Below, piece by piece: positions 34,429 to 39,928 of a stretch of 39,928 bases of DNA (within the stretch, counting starts at the first letter, position 1; the number at the start of each line of letters is the position of its first letter). A program made the position numbers and the translations under genes. The stretch is from Thermodesulfobacteriota bacterium. GTDB lineage: Bacteria; Desulfobacterota; BSN033; UBA1163. The notes under the pieces are model-generated. The model had not been told where the DNA came from. It was given only the letters and a program-made list of their open reading frames with translations, and ran no database searches. Where the stretch lies: assembly GCA_030024065.1 (NCBI GenBank), contig JASEIE010000005.1, positions 1 to 39,928 of the forward strand. The letters run 5' to 3'.

Positions 34429-35574
34429 ATGGACTCTCGACGAAAGGTTGTTTTTGTGATACCGACCCTCTCTGGGGGGGGTGCAGAAAGGGTGTTGATT
34501 CGGATCCTACGGAATATGGACCGGGCAAGGTTTGATCCTCATTTGGTCCTTTTTCGGAAGGTAGGTGCTTTTCTGGATCATGTACCCTCTGATGTTGCCA
34601 TCCATTCGCTTGTTCATTGTAAATACTATTTTATATTCAGGTGGCTCATCTACTTTAGATATAAAAAATACGTATCGATGCTGAGACCCGACGTTGTACT
34701 CAGCTTCATGTGGTATCCCAATTTTATTGTTTTACTGGAAAAGTGGCTTGGTCGAGGCGAAAGAAAAGTGATTGTGAGCGAACGGTATACCCTTGCTCTC
34801 TCTTATGAAGGGCGAATGACTGAGTGGATCAGGAAGTGGATCATCCGCCTATTTTATCCAACTGCTGACAGGGTTCTCGCCGTGACGCAGCAGATGAGAC
34901 AGGAATTGTTGGAGAGGGCTCCCTTATTGCCAGCCAGGGTCAAGGTTATTAATAACACGGTAGACATTCAGGGAGTTAATAAATTATCCAAGGAGCCGGT
35001 CAATCTGACAGGGTTTGATCCTTTGTTACCCATCATTATCTCCACCGGAAGGCTCAGTATTCAAAAGGGGTTTAATTATCTTATTCGTGCTTTTTCTCAA
35101 GTTGTTGAAAGGCACCCAACATATTTGGTGATCCTTGGTGAAGGGAAGGAGAGAAATCACCTTGAAAGATTGATCAGTCAAGTAGGGATTCAGGAGAGGG
35201 TTCATTTACCCGGTTTTGTAATGAACCCTTATAAATATCTCACAAGATCTTCAATCTTTGTCCTTTCATCCCTTTATGAAGGTTTTCCAAACGTCTTGGT
35301 GGAAGCGATGGCGCTTGGTATACCATGTATTGCGACACGCTGTCCCACAGGACCAGAGGAGATAATTACAGACGGAGTGAATGGCCTGCTTGTTCCCCCA
35401 GGGGATGAGAAATCACTTGCCGATGCTATTAAAAGGCTTCTGGTAGATGAAGGTTTTAGAAAAAGATTAGGGGAAGCTGGGAAGAAGCGGGCAGAAGACT
35501 TCCGGGCAGAGAAGATTGTAAGGCAATATGAAGATGCTATCGAGAGTGTATGTGTGGAATCTGTGGAAAATTAA
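34429..35574 (+). CDS. GT4 family glycosyltransferase
   Basis: 381 aa from ATG 34429, with AAAGG (34419-34423) 5 nt upstream. It starts KVVFVIPTLSGGGAERVL, where an uninterrupted run of eight G (34474-34481) encodes the Gly triplet. The C-terminal half shows TGRLSIQKGFNYLIRAF, GEGKERNHLERLI and the E-x7-E region YEGFPNVLVEAMALGIPCIATR. It is a GT-B retaining enzyme of the GalNAc/mannosyl-transferase-like group common in O-antigen loci. Its last 25 nt overlap the next gene. Confidence 0.88.
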   Translation: MDSRRKVVFVIPTLSGGGAERVLIRILRNMDRARFDPHLVLFRKVGAFLDHVPSDVAIHSLVHCKYYFIFRWLIYFRYKKYVSMLRPDVVLSFMWYPNFIVLLEKWLGRGERKVIVSERYTLALSYEGRMTEWIRKWIIRLFYPTADRVLAVTQQMRQELLERAPLLPARVKVINNTVDIQGVNKLSKEPVNLTGFDPLLPIIISTGRLSIQKGFNYLIRAFSQVVERHPTYLVILGEGKERNHLERLISQVGIQERVHLPGFVMNPYKYLTRSSIFVLSSLYEGFPNVLVEAMALGIPCIATRCPTGPEEIITDGVNGLLVPPGDEKSLADAIKRLLVDEGFRKRLGEAGKKRAEDFRAEKIVRQYEDAIESVCVESVEN

Positions 35575-37454
35575 ATTACGATGCGGCATGGCCGGTGGAG
35601 GAGGGGTTGATCCGGCGTATGTGCTCCGTGTTGGTGCATCGGGGACCGGATGATGAGGGGGTCTATACTGATGGCCCTATTGGGCTGGGTCACCGCCGGT
35701 TGAGCATTATCGACCTGTCTCCGGCTGGTCATCAGCCGATGTCCAATGTGGATGGAACGGTATGGATCGTGTTCAACGGGGAGATCTACAACTTTTTGGA
35801 TCTGCGGGGTGACCTGGAAAAGAAGGGATATCGTTTTAGATCCCGGTCCGATACAGAGGTGTTGCTGCATCTTTACGAGGCAGAAGGTGTGGACTGTCTC
35901 CAAAGGCTACGGGGAATGTTTGCATTTGCCATCTGGGACGCCAGAAAGCAGCTTCTGTTCCTTGCCCGGGACCGGCTCGGTAAAAAACCTGTATTCTATC
36001 GCGCCGGCCCCACCTGTCTTATTTTCGCCTCCGAGATCAAGGCGATCTTAGAGGATCCAGAGGTTAAGAGGGAAGTGGACCCGGTGGCGATCCACCACTA
36101 CCTGACGTATCAATATGTCCCCTCGCCCTTTTGCGCCTTCAAGGGACTCAGCAAACTGCCCCCCGCCCATTATCTGCTCTGCCAGGACGGGAAGGTCGAA
36201 GTGAATAGATACTGGAAGCTCAGCTATCTTCCCAAATACCCGGTCACTACGGATAGACAGCGGCGACAGTTGGAAGAGGAGTTACTGGTTCGGTTTGAGG
36301 AGGCGGTCCGCCTGCGGCTCATCAGTGATGTCCCGCTGGGTGCTTTCTTGAGTGGGGGGGTGGATTCCAGCGCGGTCGTGGCCATGATGAGCCGGCTGAT
36401 GAATCAACCTGTGAAGACCTTCTCGATCGGGTTTGATGAGGCGAGCTACAATGAACTCCCTTACGCCCGTATCGTAGCAAACCGGTTCAAGACGGACCAC
36501 ACGGAGTTCAAGGTCAAACCGGATGCGGTGGAGGTCCTTTCCAAGCTGGTCTGGTACTACAATGAGCCCTACGCGGACTCCTCGGCTATTCCGACATATT
36601 ATGTGTCTAAACTGGCCCGGGAGCATGTCACCGTTGCCCTGAATGGAGATGCCGGGGATGAAAACTTTGCGGGCTATGGCCGCTATGCCGCGAACGAGTT
36701 CGCCCGACGATATGACAAAATTCTGAGGACATTCAACCCTCGATGGGTCCAGTCTATTATCTCAAAGCTACCCAGTGGCCAGAATCAAAACAATTTCATT
36801 TGGGTCCTTAAACGATTTTCGGAAGAGTTGAACAAGTCGCCAGAGATACGAAACCTTGGGTGGCTGTGTCATTTTGATAATGAAAAGAAGGGGCAGCTTT
36901 ATACCGAAGATTTCAAGGCCCGGATGAATGGGATAGATTCTAATGAGCTTCTGCTTGAAAAATATCAGGAGGCAGAGGCCGATGATTTTATAGACTCAAC
37001 GCTCTATTCGGATGTCATGATGTACCTGCCCGATGACCTGCTGGTCAAGGTGGACATCACCTCGATGGCCAATTCCCTGGAGGCCCGTTCCCCCTTTCTG
37101 GACCATGTCTTCATGGAATTTGTGGCGAAAATACCTGCAGAATTAAAACTCAGGGGTAAAAAGACCAAATGGATACTAAAACAGACCTTACGGAACATCC
37201 TCCCTCCAGAGATACTCGACCGTAAGAAGATGGGCTTTGGAGTCCCAATTGACCACTGGCTCCGAAATGAGCTTAAGCCGATGGCCTATGATTTACTACT
37301 CGGGCAACGGAGCCTGGAACGGGGTTATTTCAAAAAGGATTTCATCCAGAAGATGCTTGATGAGCACTGTTCAGCCAAATGGAACTGGCATTATCATATC
37401 TGGAATCTCCTGATGCTGGAACTCTGGCACCGGATGTTTATCGATGTTCCCTAA
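35550..37454 (+). CDS. asnB: Asparagine synthetase-like glutamine amidotransferase
   Basis: 634 aa, the usual length. The N-terminal Ntn domain starts MCGICGKLNYD with the catalytic Cys at residue 2, then HRGPDDEG and FNGEIYN. The synthetase domain has the PP-loop SGGVDSS at 268-274 and NGDAGDENFAGYGRY. The family hydrolyses glutamine and adenylates a carboxylate, making an amide. In polysaccharide loci such paralogues are thought to amidate uronic acids or other carboxyl groups of the polymer rather than free aspartate. This cannot be told from sequence. Base composition is visibly richer in G+C than the glycosyltransferases around it. Confidence 0.9.
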   Translation: MCGICGKLNYDAAWPVEEGLIRRMCSVLVHRGPDDEGVYTDGPIGLGHRRLSIIDLSPAGHQPMSNVDGTVWIVFNGEIYNFLDLRGDLEKKGYRFRSRSDTEVLLHLYEAEGVDCLQRLRGMFAFAIWDARKQLLFLARDRLGKKPVFYRAGPTCLIFASEIKAILEDPEVKREVDPVAIHHYLTYQYVPSPFCAFKGLSKLPPAHYLLCQDGKVEVNRYWKLSYLPKYPVTTDRQRRQLEEELLVRFEEAVRLRLISDVPLGAFLSGGVDSSAVVAMMSRLMNQPVKTFSIGFDEASYNELPYARIVANRFKTDHTEFKVKPDAVEVLSKLVWYYNEPYADSSAIPTYYVSKLAREHVTVALNGDAGDENFAGYGRYAANEFARRYDKILRTFNPRWVQSIISKLPSGQNQNNFIWVLKRFSEELNKSPEIRNLGWLCHFDNEKKGQLYTEDFKARMNGIDSNELLLEKYQEAEADDFIDSTLYSDVMMYLPDDLLVKVDITSMANSLEARSPFLDHVFMEFVAKIPAELKLRGKKTKWILKQTLRNILPPEILDRKKMGFGVPIDHWLRNELKPMAYDLLLGQRSLERGYFKKDFIQKMLDEHCSAKWNWHYHIWNLLMLELWHRMFIDVP

Positions 37455-37463
37455 TGTAAGCAT

Positions 37464-38666
37464 ATGAACAAACAGGTTTTGAGAGTTTGTGTGGTATCTC
37501 CTCTCTATCACCCTTCCCTTGGTGGTGTTGGCAAGCAGGCTCAACTCCTTACAGAAAGGTTAGCAGAGGAAGGGATCCGTGTTTTCGTTATTGCCAGAAG
37601 GATGAAGGGTATGCCGCCGGCAGTTTTCAGTCAGAAGGTTCGTGTTTATCGAGCTTGGTCAATCATGCCTTATCTCCATACCTATGAAAAGGTCGAGCTG
37701 ATTAATATCCTGGTTTCCTTAACCTTTTCTGTGAGCTGTGCTCTCTTACTTCTCTGGAAGCGGAAAGAGTATGATATCGTTCATTTTCATGGGGCTAGCC
37801 TACCCCTCTTTTTTAACCTACCTCTTTTAAAAATTCTTCGAAAGAGGGTTATTGCTAAGGTTGCAGCAGCTAAGGTCGGCACAGAGGCGGGCTCAATGCG
37901 AGGGCGTTATTTTGGCTTGGGTAACATGATTATTAGACTATTACATATGGTGGATGCCTTTATTGCTACAACTACGGAGATTAAGGAGGGTTTGCAAAAA
38001 GATGGATTTTCATTGAAGAAGATTAATAAAATTCCTAACTTTATAGATTTCACGATATTTTCACTATGTTCTTCCCATGTTAAGAGCAAAATAAAGATGA
38101 AATTGGGTTACCAAAATAACAAGGTAGTAACCTTCAGTGGAAGGTTTATCCCCCGCAAGGGAGTTAACTTTCTTTTAGAGGCATGGGGGGAAGTTGTAAC
38201 CAATTTTCCTGATTTGCGACTGCTTCTCTTAGGGGACGGTCCATTACTGGAAGAAATGAGAGAACAGGTTACAGGTATGGGGATTGACAGTTCGGTTGAT
38301 TTCAAGGGAAGTGTCCATCATATTATAGATTTCTTACATGCGACAGATATCTTTGTCTTACCATCGCTTCAAGAGGGTATGCCGAACTCCCTTTTAGAGG
38401 CGATGGCGTGTGGGCTCCCAGTGGTAGCCACGAGAATAGGTGGAGTTGTGGATATTGTACGAGATGGAGAAAATGGCATACTGGCCGAACCAGGCGATTC
38501 AAAAAGTCTGGTACGGGGAATACTTAAGCTCCTTCAAGATGAAGATTTTGCAAGATCAATTGCCTCAAATGCGTTTCAAACCATCAGGGGATGTTACAGC
38601 CTCGATAAGATTGTCCCCCAGTATGTTGAACTGTATAAGAGTTTGGTGTGTTTTAGAGGGGAATGA
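37464..38666 (+). CDS. GT4 family glycosyltransferase
   Basis: 400 aa from ATG 37464, 9 nt after the previous stop; no clear ribosome site. The start VCVVSPLYHPSLGGVGKQAQLL and the C-terminal GRFIPRKGVNFLLEAW, GDGPLLEEM and LQEGMPNSLLEAMACGLPVVATR (E-x7-E motif) are standard GT4. It is the last plus-strand gene of the long run and ends 10 nt from a convergent minus-strand gene. Confidence 0.88.
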   Translation: MNKQVLRVCVVSPLYHPSLGGVGKQAQLLTERLAEEGIRVFVIARRMKGMPPAVFSQKVRVYRAWSIMPYLHTYEKVELINILVSLTFSVSCALLLLWKRKEYDIVHFHGASLPLFFNLPLLKILRKRVIAKVAAAKVGTEAGSMRGRYFGLGNMIIRLLHMVDAFIATTTEIKEGLQKDGFSLKKINKIPNFIDFTIFSLCSSHVKSKIKMKLGYQNNKVVTFSGRFIPRKGVNFLLEAWGEVVTNFPDLRLLLLGDGPLLEEMREQVTGMGIDSSVDFKGSVHHIIDFLHATDIFVLPSLQEGMPNSLLEAMACGLPVVATRIGGVVDIVRDGENGILAEPGDSKSLVRGILKLLQDEDFARSIASNAFQTIRGCYSLDKIVPQYVELYKSLVCFRGE

Positions 38667-38676
38667 ATTCGACTGA

Positions 38677-39702
38677 CTATTCCTTCAAGGAAAGTTCCTT
38701 AACGCCAATGCGATATTCTCTTAGCCAACGTACGAATTCAGCCTTACTGACCTTTGTCATTGACATTATCTCCTTTCTTTTTTTCCACATTTCAGGAAAT
38801 CCTTTTAATGCCGCCCAATATGCCTTGATTAGGATTATAATAAGCTGTTTATAGGAGTACTCATTAACAAACTTTCCTGCTGCACCTTTTTTTGTAATGG
38901 CACCGTATGCCTGGAGGAGAAATCGGATAAAAGTGTAGAAAGGACTTGTTAGAATCATGGAAAATGGGAAATATTTAATAAGGACCCACACGCGGTTTCT
39001 TTCAACCCAAAAGGCTTTCTGTGGAGAATAGGCTGAAGTGGAACCTGAATATTTATGATAGACAATGGCCGTTGGGACATACAGACATTTCCATCCGGCA
39101 AGACGCCCGTGGAGACCTATGTCCGTATCATCCCCATAGGCAAAAAAGGTTTCATCGAAACCACCGATATCATCCAGCATCTCTCTTCTATATAGTGCTG
39201 CACAACCACTTGGGAAGAACACTTCTTCAACTTTATCATATTGACCCACATCTCTTTCCAACCTTCCACGACCCCTATTTAAACCATCCCTGTATAGAAG
39301 ATGTCCGACTACATCTATGATGTCACGATCATAAAATGAGAGAATCTTAGAGGCACACATACCGGCTGAAGGGTACTTCTCAGCGATCTTAACTAATTCT
39401 TCTATCCACATATCATGAGCCTCGGTATCATTGTTTAATAATAGGATATATTTGCCTTTAGCCGCCTTAATGCCGACATTATTTCCACCTGCAAATCCTA
39501 AATTCTCTTTATTCTGTATTATTCTTGCAAAGTTCGAATATTTCTGCTGTAGAAATTCAACCGAACCATCCATAGATGCATTATCAACCAAAATAACTTC
39601 AAAATTGGGATAAGTTTGTTTCTGGAGTGATCCGAGACAAACCTCCAAATGCTTCCTTCCATTCCAGTTAACGATAATTATAGATGCTAATGGATAAGAC
39701 AA
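38677..39702 (-). CDS. GT2 family glycosyltransferase
   Basis: 341 aa on the minus strand, starting at TTG (39702-39700). An in-frame TAA lies two codons upstream and AGGGAG is about 9 nt upstream, so no other start fits. The GT-A fold begins ASIIIVNWNGRKHLEVCL, has VILVDNASMDGS, the metal-binding region LLLNNDTE, and GGFDETFFAYGDDTDIGLHGRL with the general-base Asp. It resembles WbbL-type rhamnosyltransferases. It is convergent with the main gene run and must use its own promoter, which I could not find with confidence. Confidence 0.88.
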   Translation of the reverse strand: MSYPLASIIIVNWNGRKHLEVCLGSLQKQTYPNFEVILVDNASMDGSVEFLQQKYSNFARIIQNKENLGFAGGNNVGIKAAKGKYILLLNNDTEAHDMWIEELVKIAEKYPSAGMCASKILSFYDRDIIDVVGHLLYRDGLNRGRGRLERDVGQYDKVEEVFFPSGCAALYRREMLDDIGGFDETFFAYGDDTDIGLHGRLAGWKCLYVPTAIVYHKYSGSTSAYSPQKAFWVERNRVWVLIKYFPFSMILTSPFYTFIRFLLQAYGAITKKGAAGKFVNEYSYKQLIIILIKAYWAALKGFPEMWKKRKEIMSMTKVSKAEFVRWLREYRIGVKELSLKE

Positions 39703-39750
39703 ATGTTAGAACTCCCTACTTCAAGTTACTTAGTATCGCAAGAAAACTGC

Positions 39751-39769
39751 CATGGTTTTTAAAACCATG
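39751..39769. promoter_or_regulatory. 19-bp palindrome in a divergent intergenic region
   Basis: CATGGTTTTTAAAACCATG has 9-bp perfect arms about a single central T. It lies 8 bp upstream of the -35 box of the rightward promoter and between two divergent glycosyltransferase genes. No T-run follows, so it is not a terminator. It is a probable operator, different in sequence from the one at 17591. Confidence 0.5.
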
Positions 39770-39777
39770 TCAAGCTA

Positions 39778-39806
39778 TTGACAATATACCTTATAAAGAA
39801 TAAAAA
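39778..39806 (+). promoter_or_regulatory. Sigma-70-type promoter for the rightward GT2 gene
   Basis: TTGACA (39778-39783), a 17-bp spacer and TAAAAA (39801-39806, 4 of 6 matches). Transcription would begin near 39813, about 58 nt ahead of the ATG at 39871. Confidence 0.5.
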
Positions 39807-39870
39807 TTACAACAACATCTATGTTCCCTAAAAAGGTCTGGAATTTGCATATCAAAGAAGATGGATTTTT

Positions 39871-39928
39871 ATGTCTCACCAGATTGAAAATAGGCAAGTT
39901 TTAATAATCATTCCTGCCTACAACGAGG
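39871..39928 (+). CDS. GT2 family glycosyltransferase, 5' end only
   Basis: Only 19 codons are inside the window. After a short lead-in, the frame from ATG 39871 reads VLIIIPAYNE, the first strand of GT2 enzymes of the dolichol-phosphate-mannosyltransferase-like group. AAGAAG occurs about 12 nt upstream. The stretch is too short for more than a family call, but the motif and the promoter ahead of it make a real gene likely. Confidence 0.7.
   Translation, partial: MSHQIENRQVLIIIPAYNE

Overview
The window reads as chromosomal DNA of a Gram-negative-type bacterium. The signs are a lipobox lipoprotein, signal peptides with no cell-wall sorting motif, periplasmic chaperone-like proteins and a Wzx-type O-antigen/exopolysaccharide locus. 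G+C looks mid-range (roughly 45-50% by eye). Start sites use good Shine-Dalgarno sequences but include several TTG and GTG codons. The wHTH regulator at the head of the polysaccharide locus, and the mix of cohesin/dockerin-like, PKD, VCBS and He_PIG domains, recall Deltaproteobacteria, Nitrospirota or related environmental lineages. I cannot place it more closely. No tRNA, rRNA, CRISPR, transposase or phage gene was seen.

Region 1 (1-11875) holds three very large secreted, mosaic proteins on the + strand. The first is cut by the window start. They are built from LamG, putative Ig (He_PIG), PKD-like and N,N-dimethylformamidase-beta-like (DMFA2_C) domains, a five-bladed glycosidase-type propeller, an alpha-helical domain, and seven copies of a roughly 125-residue module with an invariant WISDxWxDxG core (called the WISD module here).

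Region 2 (11897-17392) holds five exported proteins. There is a small beta-rich protein whose fold is also fused to the end of the third giant protein. Two paralogous, two-domain, chaperone-like proteins each carry the motif (I/L)P(D/N)PxW at matching positions. A large TSP3-PEGA-VCBS-PKD protein ends in a dockerin-like domain, and next to it is a lipoprotein with a cohesin-like domain. Together they look like a cell-surface fibre, sheath or scaffold system. That reading is inference.

Region 3 (17393-39928) is a polysaccharide biosynthesis locus. It opens with a consensus sigma-70 promoter flanked by two copies of a 19-bp inverted repeat and followed by a wHTH regulator. Then come a FemAB/GNAT-like protein, a sugar formyltransferase, a Wzx flippase, six GT4 glycosyltransferases, a fused MDR-Gfo/Idh/MocA oxidoreductase with a degenerate MDR partner, two methyltransferases, a LegB-type 4,6-dehydratase with a nucleotidyltransferase and a PLP aminotransferase, and an asparagine synthetase-like amidotransferase. 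Most of these genes overlap or nearly touch, so they are probably one long operon. At the right end a GT2 gene runs on the minus strand, and a second GT2 gene starts on the plus strand and runs off the window. No polymerase (Wzy), initiating transferase or export (Wza/Wzc) gene is visible, so the locus continues outside.

How the parts may work together (inference): the locus makes a polymer that probably contains an N-acylated, perhaps N-formylated, 4-amino-4,6-dideoxy sugar. The neighbouring exported proteins may bind, modify or anchor that polymer at the cell surface.
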